NCBI GenBank assembly: GCA_025531455.1
Contig: JAMYHL010000017.1
Span: 682,001 to 746,000, forward strand
Direction of reading: 5' to 3'
Source: Apiotrichum sp. Y4204
Lineage: Eukaryota > Basidiomycota > Tremellomycetes > Trichosporonales > Trichosporonaceae
DNA length: 64,000 bases
The translations under genes were made by a program, and so were the position numbers. Positions 22,142 through 33,864 of this stretch are shown in pieces. Below the pieces are notes generated by a model. The model was not told the DNA's origin. It worked only from the letters and a program-made list of their open reading frames with translations, and ran no database searches. Within the stretch, counting starts at the first letter, position 1, and each line of letters starts with the position of its first letter.

Positions 22142-23765
22142 GGCCGCAAGGCGCGGCGTGAGTGTTGGCGGCGGTGACGCGCTCAGTCCCGGCACTGCAG
22201 AGATCGGAGCGTATACACGCGAGGGTGACAAATGGCGGAATGGCGGGGTGGAATGTTAGTGAGGAGGGGCAAGGGAGATGTGGCGAGGCGAGACAAGACG
22301 GGGCGAGACGGGGCGAGATGAAGAGAAGATGAGAGTTGACGAAGAGACGGAGAGCCGGACGAAATGGAGAATGTTGTCGAGTGGAGGACCAGACGTGGAG
22401 AGGTGGATGGAAGCGTGGAGTGGAATGTGGCAAGGATATCGACATTGGCCAAGCGACGACAAGCAGCAAGGATTAAGAACAGCGTCAGCATCGGCGTTGG
22501 AAGAACAGCAGAACAGCAATACTGCAGAGCATGCAACATGGGAGCAAGAAAGTCCAGAGTACCAGAGTCGCCGGTGGGCCAGGCCATGACCCAAACGGGG
22601 CGGGCAGCGTCATGATATGATGCTCATGTTGTCGACGACGCAGGCACCAGCCGACGCAGACGGGGATAAGCGCCAGAGTGCCGGAGTGCCGCCGCGGCGC
22701 ACATGCAGCGGCTACGAGCGGAGTTAACCAACTCGCAACTCGCAACTCGGACCTCGGCCAACAGCGAGCGCCAGCTGGTCCGTACACCGACTCCGACTCT
22801 GGCTCACACTCTAATCATAGTCCTCCCCCGCATACCCAACTCTTCTCTACTCACACGGGGCTGTCATCGTCGCGGGCGCGGGGCGCCGATCAGCGTGGGG
22901 CGCGTCGTGGCGACGAGAGAGAGGGTGTCGCGAGACTGGAGGGAATGGTGGAGGTGACGAGTCGTGCGAGCTGGCGAGCTAGCGCGATGCGGCGGCGACG
23001 AGGAGCGTGAGCGGAGAGGTGGGCTACTCTGTCTTTGAGAAGGATAGGATAGGTGGTCGTCGTCGAACAAGTGTTGAACAGAGTGAGAGAACGCGGAGCT
23101 TGACTTGGGGTCGGAGAGTGCGAATGCGACGCAGTGCACAGCTGGTGTCTCTGATCTCCGACTGGGGGCCAGGTGGACGGGTGGAGGTTCCGTGGGACGT
23201 GGGGGGTGGTGCAGGATGTTGCTGCCGCTTGTCCCTATCGGCCGATGCCCGGGGTGATACTTGCAGTCACTGTGCCTCTCGGGCTCGGATATCTCGAGTT
23301 CAGATTGGGTGCGCCGAATGGTGGTTCGGTGTCGGAGATGACGAGCGATACTGCGATATGTGATACTGGGGTTGCAGTCCTTGCCGAAGACGACAGGGCG
23401 GATTGGGGTGCGTGTTTCTGGGCAGTCCGCAGTCACTTGCTGCGCTGGCTGCTTGGCTTTGAGCGCCCGGGGGTAATGCACCCCCCAGGATCGCAAAATA
23501 CAAACCGCCGCCGCTTTCTCGTCACATCCATTCCACTCCCGCACTGCTCCTGCTCCCTTCTGCTGCTCCTCGACATCAAAGTGATACATACAGCCGCTCG
23601 TGCATCTAGAACAATAGAAGAATAAGAAGAAACCAGGCAACAAGTGGTTCTCAATACCCCTCTGGGCACACGGGGGCGGGGGAAAAGGAGCACGAGTCAA
23701 GCGACAAGCGTCCAAAATAATAAAAGAAAAGCACGGGGGAAAGAATTAACCCCGCAGATGGCCTC
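22142..23765. other. Long intergenic region, possible leader of the R3H gene
   Basis: 1.6 kb between co-oriented genes. A minus-strand frame of 283 codons (22864-23715) exists, but its first codon is TTG, its first ATG is about 40 codons in, and it matches nothing recognised. A GACGGGGCGA repeat lies near 22297-22318. This may be a long 5' leader with upstream frames, a noncoding transcript, or an orphan gene. Confidence 0.35.
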
Positions 23766-25756
23766 TCACGCCGGGACGGAGACGGTGCGGCGGAAGCTGC
23801 GGGGCGCACCAAGAGTGGTGGGGCGGAGGGAGAGGATGGGGGGCGCAAGGGGGTTCTCGGTATCATCGTCTTCGGGGCGCGCATTCTCCTTGTTGCCAGT
23901 TGGGATCACTATCTCAAGGCGGCCGCTGCCGCCGCGGATGGGCGCAGGCTTCGACTTGGATTTTGTTCTTGCGCCTACGGTCTTTGCACGCGAGCGGGCG
24001 ACGCGGGCCTTGATGGGCGGCGAGTCGAACACCTCGCTATCGCTCTCGGGGCTGCCCGGTGGAAGAGTGCTCGAGTCGCGGTTGACGGCATTAATGTTGG
24101 GGAACAGGTTGCCACGACCGGGGGTTGGCGCAACGCCCGTTTCTGGGCGGGAAGGAGGTAGAGTTTTGCTCTTCTTGTTCGCCTTTTGGGATAGGCTGCG
24201 GGAAGGGGATCGCTTGCTGGGGGAAGATGGGGTGGCAGGAATGGAACGAGATGGGGGCAGAGAGGGGGCGGAGATAGGAGAGCTAGGGGGCGGAGACTCG
24301 CTGGGACACGATGATAAAGGCGACGAGCAGGGGTCAGATGGCTGCGAGGCCGGTGGTGTCGGCAGCTGGAACGGCTCATCGGCTGGGACTGATGTGAGTT
24401 CGAGATCGCCGCTACAAACTCACGCTTCGACTTGGCCTTGGCCTTTGCCTTTGGCTTTCCTTTTGCGATGCTCCCACGGACGACCTTGCTGTCGAGCGTC
24501 TCCTGTGTCTCCCAGTCTTGCGGGCGGACGCGCTTCCACTCGTCCTCCATGCGCTCGACCCAGCGGTCCGTCTCGCCCTCAATGTGGTAGTCGATGAACC
24601 CCTCCCACTCCTTTGCGGGTGCAGTGGCATTTACAAACACGACAATACCCTTTCGCTCGTGGACGACCTTTGCAAAGTCCTTGACGAGGCGCTTCAGGCC
24701 GTGCACCTTGAGTGATGTGCCCATGACGAGGAGCACTTCTGGGCGGCGGCGCATGTCGTACATCTGCAAGTCGGAGATCTCGTCGCCGAGCGGGTGCGGC
24801 TCGTCATACAATACAATCGACGGTCGGAGGGTGCCGATCGGCGTCGGCCGCGCCGCGCGGGTCATGCGCTCAACGTCTGTTGTGAGTATTAGAGCTAGAG
24901 GGCGTTTCAATAGCTACACTCACGCCTCTCCTCGCAGGCCGGACAGCCGGGTGCGTAGCCGTCGCGGAACTTGTACACGACTTCTATGGTGGCCTCAAAG
25001 TCGGCATAACACAACACACATCGCACGCGGCCAAGGTCGCCATGCAGCTCGACGTTGCGCGTCCCGTTCTTCTTGTACCCCTTCCCGCGGCCGCCCGACT
25101 CGAGGCCCATCCGGCGCTCAAACCCGTCGACGTTCTGGGTGTAGCTGCGGAGGAGCTTGCCCTTCTTTTCCAGACGGTGGATAAAGCTGTGGGTGCGTGT
25201 TGGACTCGCATCACGGCACGCGAGGAAGAGCTCGGCGATGAACGAGTAGAAAATCGAGGTCGTTGTCGGGTTGGCGAAGAGGCCGGACGAGAATAGGTCC
25301 TTGCCTGTTACAAACGAGTCGGGGAAGCGCTGCTTGACGAGCGAGTACAGGCCGTTCTCGGAGCGGAAGTCCTGAATGTCAGCCACTGGAATTGGCAGTA
25401 AATGGCGCCGGGCTAGCTACAAGTGCCTACTAAATGGCCTGGTGCTGGTGGGCGGGTGGGATAAATGAGCATCACAACCCATCCGCATCCATCCATCATA
25501 CATGCACATTCGCCGACTCCCCAATGTATCCATGCATCCATGCATCCACGCAACTCCATTCCCCCATGCTTCCCGTCCGGGTGGATGCATTACTCACCGG
25601 AATACCCGACGCGCAACTGATGCCGGCGCCGCTGACGACCACGACACGGCGGGCCTTGGCAATGCGGACATTCACGTCTGCGAGGGTGCGCCGGCGCGCG
25701 CTGTCCGCGGCCTCGGCGGCCTCCAGCTCGCGTAGCGGGAGGCGGGTGATTCCCAT
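23766..25756 (-). CDS. NAD-dependent histone deacetylase, sirtuin Hst3/Hst4 type
   Basis: The ATG at 25756 opens MGITRLPLRELEAAEAAD. The first exon ends VVVVSGAGISCASGIP, and a 226-nt intron (25372-25597, acceptor CTGACATTCAG) joins it to DFRSENGLYSLVKQRF, restoring the sirtuin GAGIS...GIPDFR motif. Next come TQNVDGFERR, the catalytic His in VELHGDLGRVRC, two Cys pairs (CVLC, CPAC) that bind zinc, and GTSLKVHGLKRLVKDF for NAD. The layout and the long basic, Ser/Pro-rich C-terminal extension (about 200 residues, last exons) fit the Hst3/Hst4 subgroup, which removes H3K56 acetylation. That subgroup assignment is inferred. A 46-nt intron near 24377-24422 precedes the extension. Confidence 0.9.
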
Positions 25757-26544
25757 CGTGCGCCGATGGGTGGGTGGATGGGACAAGATACGGAGCGGGG
25801 ACTTTGGCGGCCCAGGCCGTCGAGACGAGGTGAAGATGCAAGAGGACAGCAAATGGCAGAAGAGGGGTGGTGTGCTGGATGGTGATGGGATGCTGGGTGC
25901 TCGATGTGTCTGATGGCGATGAAAGAAGGAAGAAGAAGAGGGGGCAGAAAGGTAAAAAAGGGAATGGAGAGAAGATGGCGAAGAACAGAATGACAGAAGA
26001 GAGAGAGCGAGAGAGATCCAGGGTGCACAGACACTTGCAAAGAGGGGTCCTCGTTTTCTGTTGTGTTTTTCTTTTTTCAAAGTCAGACGCGTCGCGAACA
26101 GAGAGAGAGAGAGGGCTTTGCATACTCCCCCCACTTAAGAAAAGTAGCAATCTGACGCATGACGCAACCCGTCATGTACATCAACACCCCGCATGCATCC
26201 ACACACTCGTTCTCTTGGGCCCATGGTACAACATCATGCATAAAAAGGTCCTCCTCTACTTGCTATTTCCTTACTAATCAGTGTGTATACAACATACACA
26301 GCGGGGCGCGCCAGGGGTGGGCAGCCGTAGACAGAGGTACAGTGACACCACCGCCCACGTCCACGACGCCACCTCCGTCGCTCCACTGCGCGCCCACACG
26401 CATCCGCGCATCCCGTCCGCCCGTCCGCTGTCCGCCACATGCCACACCCTCGCGGCCTTGTGGATCGCACCGTTTTCTGCGTTTTTCTTCCGTTCATCCG
26501 TTGTGGTTTTGATCTTGGTTTGGGCTTGTTTGTGGTGTTCCCTC
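25757..26544. promoter_or_regulatory. Intergenic: sirtuin promoter and BDP1 3' region
   Basis: About 790 nt. The part next to the sirtuin start is polypyrimidine on the minus strand (GA-rich on plus, with GAGAGAGA at 26005 and 26100). Open frames here are low complexity and not supported. Confidence 0.45.
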
Positions 26545-29288
26545 CTATGCACGCACAAACTCAATGTTGCTGCTCGCCTCCCATGCAGCCTGTACAGACT
26601 GCACCTCGAGCTCGTCGTGCATCTCCATCTCCTCGCCGCCAACCTCGGGGAGGAGACCGGCAATGACACGCTCCTTTTCGCGGGCCACCTCTTCAAAGAA
26701 CGCGTTCTCGCGGTCGTACGGCCGGTCAATGTTGAAGCCAGCGGATTTCGCAAGGTACTGCTTGTCTGAGGCGTTAGGACAACTACTATCATATAACGCA
26801 CCCATTGGCTTGCGGTTCAGAATCGCATCCGTCATGCGCTGGGGGTTGGCGCGGTTCTCCCGCGAGCCCTTGTTCTTGAGCTGCCGCACAGTGCGGCCGG
26901 GGAAATAGGCCTTCATGAGCGTGTAGTTTTCGCCTGTCTCACGGAGCACCTGAAAGTCAGCTCAGTTCAATAACCCAGCTGTTGTTGACACTCACCGCAA
27001 AGAAGAGCTCCGTTTCCTCGCTCGTCCAGCGGTCGTTGTTGACCTTCTTGCCCCAGGTGGCAGAGTTGACAAACTGCGTGTCGTTGTCGATGAGCTCGAC
27101 CGCCTGTCCGTGGTCGCCCTCCATGAGACGCTTGCGGCGCTCCTCGTTGCGCTGCTGGAGGAAGGCCGCCTGGTGGTTGCCGCCCTCGACCCAGTTGCCT
27201 TCGTCGTCGAGGTAGCCGCCAGTGTAGTCATTGTACTCGAGGCCGGAAAAGTCGGGGGCAGCACCGCTCTCCTCCGCGGGATCGTCCTCGACTGGGAGCT
27301 GAAAGTCCTCGAGCGTCTCGCCTTCCTCCTCAGGAAGCTCGCTCTGCTGGTGGAAGCCAAGGCCTTCAATGTCCTCAACGTCCGCATTGCCCGACGGTCC
27401 AGCACCACCCTCGGCGCCTTCCTCGGCCGCAGCCTCCGGTTCCGGCTCGAAACGCACAGGGGCAATACGCTCCTTCTGAACAGGCGAGCCTGGAGGAGTG
27501 AGACGATCCGGCTCGACCTCGTACTCCTCCTCCGAGTCCACCTCGTCAGCCGAGACGGCGTCAGGGTCGTCGCCCCTCGCACGGGCCGCCTCGCGGCGGT
27601 CGGCACGCTGATTGTTACGCAACTCGCGGGCCTTGCGACGCACGATCTGACGGCGGCGCCAGTTGCGTTCCGCACGTTCAGCGCGCTCGCGGACCTTGCG
27701 CTCGTCCTCATTCTTCTGGAAGTTGGCAAGCTTGAGACCACGGGCGGAAACACGGCCCTGGGCCGCGAGGCTGGTGGCGAGGTCGCCCATGCGGGTGACG
27801 GTCGCATTCACCTCCTGGCCGACCATGTCGTTGACCTCGACGCCATCAAGGTTGGCAGCCGCGACCATCGTCTGACGCTTGTAGGCAGTAGTGCGGCGGT
27901 CGTTTGACGTTCCCGCGCGACCGCGAGTGCCATACCTGCCGCGCAGGGCGCGTCCCACACCACGCTTGGTGCTTGATTCCGACTGAGCATCAGAGGTGTT
28001 GCCATCGGCATCGTCGGCCTCAGTGTCCACGGTGCCTTGGCGGATCGTGCGGCGGCGCTTGGGGGACGTCGCAGGTGTACTTTCAGTCGTATCCGGCGTG
28101 TCCATCCGCCTCACGGGGCGTTTACGGAAGGTGGCGGCGGAGGATTTCTTCGGCGCTATGCTGGCGTTGAGCGCAGCTGTCAGTTCGGCGGGATCCGGGG
28201 TGCCGTCCAGTGTGTCCTGGGCCGTGGTGGAATCGTCCGGAACAGCAGGAGCCACCATCGGGGGAAGATCACTCGCCATGGCCACGCTAGTCATCGACAC
28301 GCTCATCGACGTGCTGCTCATCAACACGCTGGGCGGCAGATCGCTGGTGGAAGCGACACTGGGCGGGAAACTGCTCGCCACACTCGGGGGAAGGCCAGAG
28401 AACGCGGACGCACCAGCACCCGGTTTCAGAGTCGTTGGCGACCGGGTGGCGTCGTGCGCCGCCACAGGGGTCATCGGCGTGCTTGGTGCAGGGGAGTGCG
28501 CGGGGGTGAAGCGGCGTGAGGCATGTTCGAGTTTCTCCTTTTCGCGCTCGGCACGTTCCTTCTGCTTAATCTTCTCGCGCTCGCGCAGCGTTCCGCGCTG
28601 GGTTGGTGTCTTGCTCGCAGCGGCGGCAGCAAGGAGCGGCTTGGCCCTGCGCGGCCCGCGGGGCGTCGTTGCCGACGCGGGGCTCGCAGCGGATGGTGTC
28701 GGTGGCCAGGCATCACTTGCGACACTGTCTTCCCTGCGCCTCCGCTCGTCATCTGCACTCGACTCGGAGGGAAGCGCCGAGGGCAGAAGGCGAGGTGGTG
28801 GTAACCGGCGCGCTTCTGGACTTGTCGAGGTGGCAGGGCGCTTCTGCACCTTGGGCGCCTCTGGAGACGGCGCGGCGGCGACGGTGGGAGGCACAGCGGG
28901 GATAGCGGGAGGCAGAGCCTCAACGGTGGGGACAGGCGCGGGGGCAACAGCCGGGACAGCGGGGGTAGCGGCGACCTCCGGAACCGAGAAAACTTGCGGC
29001 ACGGAAGCGACGGCGGGCACCGAGGCCGCCACCACTGTCGTCGAGGCAGTGACACTTGTAACAGTCGTGGTTTTGGTCGTACTCGTATTTGCCTCCGTAT
29101 CTCGATCTGGATCGGGCTGCGATGCGGCCGTGACGACGGTAGGGCGCGCGGGCTTGGTCGTCGGTAAACTGCTGGGGACGGGCGGCCGCTTCGGGACGGG
29201 CTTCAACGGCCTCACGGGCTTGAAGTTGCCCTTGCCGGCTGATTTTAGCTAAACCCACAATGAATAGCTTACGGATGCGGAGTGCCAT
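26545..29288 (-). CDS. BDP1: Transcription factor TFIIIB component B'' (BDP1)
   Basis: The start is at 29288, in a 16-nt coding exon (ATGGCACTCCGCATCC). A 34-nt intron (29239-29272) joins it to PGKGNFKPVRPLKPVPKRP. A very long disordered, Ala/Pro/Ser-rich and charged exon runs to about 27000. The conserved SANT domain follows, split by an intron: DRWTSEETELFFAV + LRETGENYTLMKAYFPGR and TVRQLKNKGSRENRANPQRM. This is diagnostic of Bdp1, the TFIIIB subunit that with Brf1 and TBP recruits RNA polymerase III to tRNA and 5S genes. A 36-nt, stop-free intron near 26767-26802 (branch CTAAC) probably joins NRKPMG to DKQYLAKSAG. The protein ends NIEFVRA. Confidence 0.93.
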
Positions 29289-29696
29289 TGCGGTGGTTGT
29301 GTGTCTGCGATGGCGATGGGGATGTGGATGACGGCGAGGAAGGGGGAAATAGCGACTAGGACACGAGCTACGGGGAGGTCGGGTGAGCAGAAATTATCTC
29401 ACCCAAAATCCAAAAGTGGAGGAATGCAAATGGGGAAGGGACGAGGGAAGACACAACAAACCCCTTGGCCCACAATCTCGCGCCACCCAAATATTCCCTT
29501 ATACCCTCCCCCCAGCTTATCTCCCCCGCCACTGGAGATATCTCCGAAAACGCCAGGCGGAGATGGGTCCCAGGGTGGTGCCTCCTCCCAATGGGCTGTC
29601 CTGCAATGCACCTACACACACCGGACACCGGAGATCGGACATCGCTTGCTCGCCATCTGTGGTATCGAGCTCACCATCACCCCTTCAGTGCCCACC
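29289..29696. promoter_or_regulatory. Divergent promoter region BDP1 / NDUFB8
   Basis: 408 nt between divergent starts. It contains purine- and pyrimidine-rich blocks and no convincing coding frame. Confidence 0.5.
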
Positions 29697-30902
29697 ATGC
29701 TCGCCCGCTCCGCTGCCCGCGCGCTGCGCGCCGCGCCCCGCATGCGCGCGTACGCCACCCAGTCGCCTAAGATTGAGCACCACTCGCCCGCCGAGGTCGC
29801 CCCGCCCCCGCCCCCTGGCGTCGCTGTCGACCCCCAGCGTTAGTGTCGATTCGAGAGTGGGAATTGGAGGGAGAGGGAGAGGAAATGGGAAGGGAGGGCG
29901 CGGAGGAGAGGAACTGGTTGGAGCGCGATGATGGAGGGAGAGACTCGGGCTGCGAAGGAAGGTTGTGGGAAACACCGGTATCGACGACGCGGCGAGGCGA
30001 GGACGCGAGGACGCGGGATCGCGAGAACGCGGGGATCGATAGCGAGCTCAAACGGAGTGGGCATGGATTTGAGGCGATGGCAGAGATGGGGACGTGGCAG
30101 CGGGCCAGGCGGACATTGGCAGCGATAACCAGACTGTTGTTGTCGACGCGGTGTCGTGTTGGCCCTTCCCGTTGACCAGCGTCTGTGTCTGTTCATGTCT
30201 GCTGGTGTGGGTGATCGCCTCGCTGCTTGACCTCCTCACTCTCATTCCTGGATCGCTGTGCCGCCATCGTTGACGTCGCTGTCGCAATGTCCACCTTGCC
30301 CACCCTTCGCGTCCAAGAGTCTCATCGGAACACTGCCCGCGCTTGTCTTCCTCGTCCTTCCTCACGCGTATTGCCGGTGGCCTTTCCCATCGTAGCGCGC
30401 GCTCCTCCTTCCTCTCGCTTCGCATCTCCCATCTTCCCCGTCTCCTACTTTCCCCCGACCCAGACTCCCAACCGTCACTCATACTGACACCACAGTCCAC
30501 GGCTACCCCCAGCTCCCCGAGGTGTCGCTGCAGACGCGGGAACCCTTCGGCTGGTGGGACATCCAGGAGCGCAAGAACTTTGGCGAGATTGTGAGTCGTG
30601 GCGCGTGAGCGGCGACGGATGACTTACCTTCTCGTTCTATCCGTCACATCACTCACCCACAGGTCATGGAGGAGGAGGACCGCCTCGGCATGTGGGGCCC
30701 GGACGTGCACGCCATCTCGCCCGGCCGCGCGCTGCTCCAGCTCAGCGTCGCCCTCTCCCTCGTCGGCGTGTTCGGCTACGTCATCTACAACCACCACCTC
30801 ACCTCGCCCGCTGCGCCCCGCTCGTATCCCTACGGCGGCCTCGAGAAGGCGCTCGGCGGCGTGAATGCCGCGCGGGTCGAGGAGCCGGAGATTGACGAGT
30901 AA
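29697..30902 (+). CDS. NADH:ubiquinone oxidoreductase subunit NDUFB8 (ASHI)
   Basis: Three exons: 29697-29838, 30496-30590 and 30663-30902, about 158 residues. Exon 1 encodes MLARSAARALRAAPRMRAYA, an Arg/Ala-rich mitochondrial presequence. Exons 2-3 hold HGYPQLPEVSLQTREPFGWW, DIQERKNFGEI+VMEEEDRLGMW and PDVH, the signature of the complex I ASHI/NDUFB8 accessory subunit. A single membrane helix follows (LLQLSVALSLVGVFGYVIY). The subunit sits in the distal membrane arm of complex I in the inner membrane. Intron 1 is 657 nt, far longer than most here. Confidence 0.92.
29839..30495 (+). other. Unusually long intron 1 of NDUFB8
   Basis: Donor GTTAGT at 29839 and acceptor CTGACACCACAG ending at 30495. 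The join restores codon CTC within PQ-L-HGYP. The first half is purine-rich. No complete snoRNA box C/D or H/ACA set and no protein was recognised in it. Confidence 0.75.
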
Positions 30903-31712
30903 AATAGAAGAATGCATCCATGACCGATTGATACCGGCGTTCAGAACAGGCGATTCCGGTGGCAGGAATTGAGCTCTTTGGAGGTTGAATGCCTCACTGG
31001 CTGTGTCTGCGTCGCGGTTGCTGCGCGCTCTCCTGAGCATTTCCATCGCCCCCCTCTTGATATCGTGCGCTAGCTGCCCTCCCTGCTCTCCGCACTTTTC
31101 TTCAACTCTTATCCTTATCCTCTCGATCTCTCCACTCTTGACGCAACGCAAAAAGTTGGTGTTAGCCCGGCTGGCTCTGCGCGCCTGCGACGGTCCTATC
31201 CTCTGTGAGCATCGATGCCAAGCCAGCCAGGCTGATCCGTTGCCGGCCTGCCTGCACCCCCAAGAGGGAGCGAGAACTGACTTGATCACCGAGGCGCGAA
31301 CATATATACAAAGTCGTGAGACTCTGCTGGGGCTCGAACACCGATGCTAGAGGAGACACAGTCGCAGGAAGGGCGCGCTGAAGCCAGGAACTCCGTGGCT
31401 GCTGCTAACACCTCCCCTAAACCATTACAGATGCAATTGAGAAATTGAGGTAGGCCATGAGGGGAGTTGGTGGCAGAGGTTGCAGAGGTTGCAGTTGTCG
31501 CAAGATGCATGTATCCCCACACCCACACACACCCACACTGCACTGATCTGCAAGGGATTTGCGGATCAGCATCCCGCCTCCACCGAAACACGGCCACGAC
31601 ACACAACCACACACACAACCACACACAACCACACACAACCACACACAACCTACATTCTATCTTTGCTTCATCACCATCCCTCCTCCCCTCTCCTCATCCC
31701 CCCCTCCCCGCG
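30903..31712 (+). promoter_or_regulatory. Intergenic region and BOS1 leader
   Basis: 810 nt between co-oriented genes. It holds a four-copy 10-mer array (31611-31650) near the BOS1 start. A tRNA-like B box near 31330 was examined and dismissed. No coding frame is supported. Confidence 0.45.
31611..31650. repeat. Four perfect tandem copies of a 10-mer (ACACACAACC)
   Basis: Identical consecutive units, preceded by a partial one, ending 63 bp before the BOS1 ATG and probably inside its leader. Confidence 0.9.
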
Positions 31713-32807
31713 ATGAACTCGCTCAACACCCTCGGCAACCGCCAGGTCGCCAGCCTCAACGCCGACCTCGCGCGCATGGAGGCCGGCGACGGCGGATCAA
31801 GTATCCAGGGTGAGTGGCTAACAGTTCGGTGAATAGAGCCAGGCTCACCCACAGGCCAGATCACCACGACCCTCGCGGCGCTGTCCCGCCTCGTGGACGA
31901 CTACGACTCGATGGCGCGCAAGGAGATGGTCACCGCCGCGAGGGAGAAGGCCAACACGTGGGTCTGGAAGAAGCTTTCTTGTCGTCGATGCTGACACGGC
32001 GCTTCTGCTCACTGTTCGCTGCTGGTTACTCGCTACTCGCTACTCGCTACTACAGTCGCGTACTCAAGCTCAAGACCGAGCATAGGGAGCTCAAGGCGCG
32101 GTTTGAGCGCGCAAAGAATATGGGCCAGGAGCAGGTGCGTTTACGGCTTGGCGTTCTAGGATCATGGCTTCCCGGGCTTCCCGCAATGGGTCCGCCCTAT
32201 TGGACGCAAGCTGGACTGCAGTGTCCGCAACAACACATGGGACGAGCACCTGCATGCCGCTTGGAGCACCAGGGTGGTGCGACGTGATCTCCCGGCAATC
32301 CCGTACTGACTGCAGGCGCGCGGGGAGCTGCTTGGGGTTTCAACCGCAACAGGTACAGGACACAGCACCGAGACGACGCAGCGGCGCGCCGGTGCGGGCG
32401 CCAACGGCCCGCCATCACCGATCCACGAGTCGCCGTTTGGCTCGCACCGCAACTCGCCATACCCGGGCCAGCAGAGCAATCTGCAGCGTGAGGACTATGC
32501 GCTGCGCGAACACACATTTATCCGCGAGACGGAGAACAGTCTTGATCAGTACCTCGCGCAGGGGCGGGCAGTGCTGGACAACCTGGTCGAGCAGCGCGGT
32601 ATCCTCAAGGGCGCACGGACGCGGCTGCTCAGCGCAGCGAACACGCTCGGCCTCAGCCGCGAGACGATTGCCTGGATCGAGCGCCGGACGTGGGTGGTAG
32701 ATCTCTGAAAATGCTGACAGTGCAGCACGCAGGACGCGTGGATCTTCGGCCTCGGCGCCACGTTCACCCTCTTCTGCTTCTGGGTCATCTGGCATTACCT
32801 TGGATAA
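31713..32807 (+). CDS. BOS1: Protein transport protein Bos1/membrin, Golgi Qb-SNARE
   Basis: Five exons from the ATG at 31713 (MNSLNTLGNRQVASLNADLA) to TAA at 32805. Exon joins read SIQ+GQITTTLAALSR, KANT+RVLKLKTEHRELKARF, GQEQ+ARGELLGVST and WIERR+TQDAWIFG. The SNARE helix begins LREHTFIRETENSLDQYL and continues GRAVLDNLVEQRGILKGA and LLSAANTLGLSRETIAWIER. The C-terminus is a tail anchor, AWIFGLGATFTLFCFWVIWHY. These features match Bos1/membrin (GOSR2), which acts in ER-to-Golgi vesicle fusion with Sed5, Bet1 and Sec22. A Ser/Pro-rich linker lies before the SNARE helix. Confidence 0.93.
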
Positions 32808-33043
32808 GCTCGCTTTGTTTCTGTCATCTACGTGGCGCACCACGTCGTATTCACATCCGTCTGCTACTCACCCTCTGTCATATTATAATGTCCCGGCCTC
32901 GCAGCGCCTGTCGGCAGTTGCTGTGCATGTATGCTAGATTGTCTCACGGGTGGTGCTAACATACGAGAGAAGTGTAGTGATCCAATACCAACTGCGTGAC
33001 TAACCACTACTTATATTGACGTCCCCTCGCGGCTCGCGTTGAC

Positions 33044-33429
33044 CTAAAGCTTGACTCGTTTGCGCAGCTTCTCCTCCTTAATATCCGGCTTGTCATCCTT
33101 GACATCCGGCTCCGAGGCCCGCTTCCCCATCCGCCGCTTGCCCTCTTTGACGACAGCCGGATCGACGCCCCACGCGCTCGCGAGCCCACGCAGAATCGCG
33201 TCGACCTTGGCGGACGTGCGGCTGTTGCCGTGCCCGTCGACCTCGCCGACGATGCCGGGGAGGAGGTAGAACGATTTCTTGTTCGCCTTGATCAGCTCGA
33301 TCATGCCGGCTGCGAGGAGTGCCTGGAGTTAGATGGGTAGCGGAAGTGGGGACAGAGATGAGGGATGAGGGAACAGCTCACATCATGCTTCGGCTCCCAC
33401 TTTGCGTTGCCGCCGGTTTTCTTGCTCAT
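33044..33429 (-). CDS. Small unknown protein A of a divergent pair (basic, possible HTH-like)
   Basis: Not recognised as a named family. Two exons: the start at 33429 encodes MSKKTGGNAKWEPKHD, and an intron (GTGAGC...CTAACTCCAG) leads to ALLAAGMIELIKANKKSFYL and TSAKVDAILRGLASAWGVD. About 108 residues, ending in a Lys/Glu-rich tail (DVKDDKPDIKEEKLRKRVKL). The W-x-x-x-x-D-x-x-L-L opening and three likely helices recall small Myb-like DNA-binding domains common in filamentous fungi, but this is a weak impression. It is divergent from protein B at 33865, which has a similar layout. Confidence 0.7.
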
Positions 33430-33864
33430 CGGTATGATGTTTGCGGGAAGTAGGATGAGAGAGGTGGAGAATGACTTGCGAAACGGGGGAGGAAGAGGAG
33501 TGAAGAGAGGAACAAGCAGAGGAGTACTCGTCGTGGGACTCTGGAGACCACGATATACCTGGCATGCCCCCGAGATTGTGTGTCATCCCTTGTCCTCGTC
33601 CCCATGTCCTCATTTCCACCTGTCCTCATCCCATTTCCCGGTTCCCACCCCACCCCATGATCCACCTAGGGCGTGGGATTGCGGACGGGCTGCGCCTGTC
33701 AGCCCCAAAAATGCTCATCTCATCTTGCACCAAACCATACATCGTCCGTCAGCAGCTCAGTCGTCAACATTGCACCATCGTTCTACACTACCATCCCTCA
33801 TCGGGAACACCACCGTCGACCAAACATCTCAAACACTCATTCTCCCCCACCCGAGGTCACCCCC
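33430..33864. promoter_or_regulatory. Divergent promoter shared by the two small unknown genes
   Basis: 435 nt between two head-to-head starts. The B side is CT-rich on plus. No other feature was seen. Confidence 0.5.

Noticed and set aside
31300..31360. GTTCGAGCCCC on the minus strand, possible tRNA
   Set aside because: T stem pairs at only three of five positions and no D or anticodon arm is found; at most a decayed remnant.
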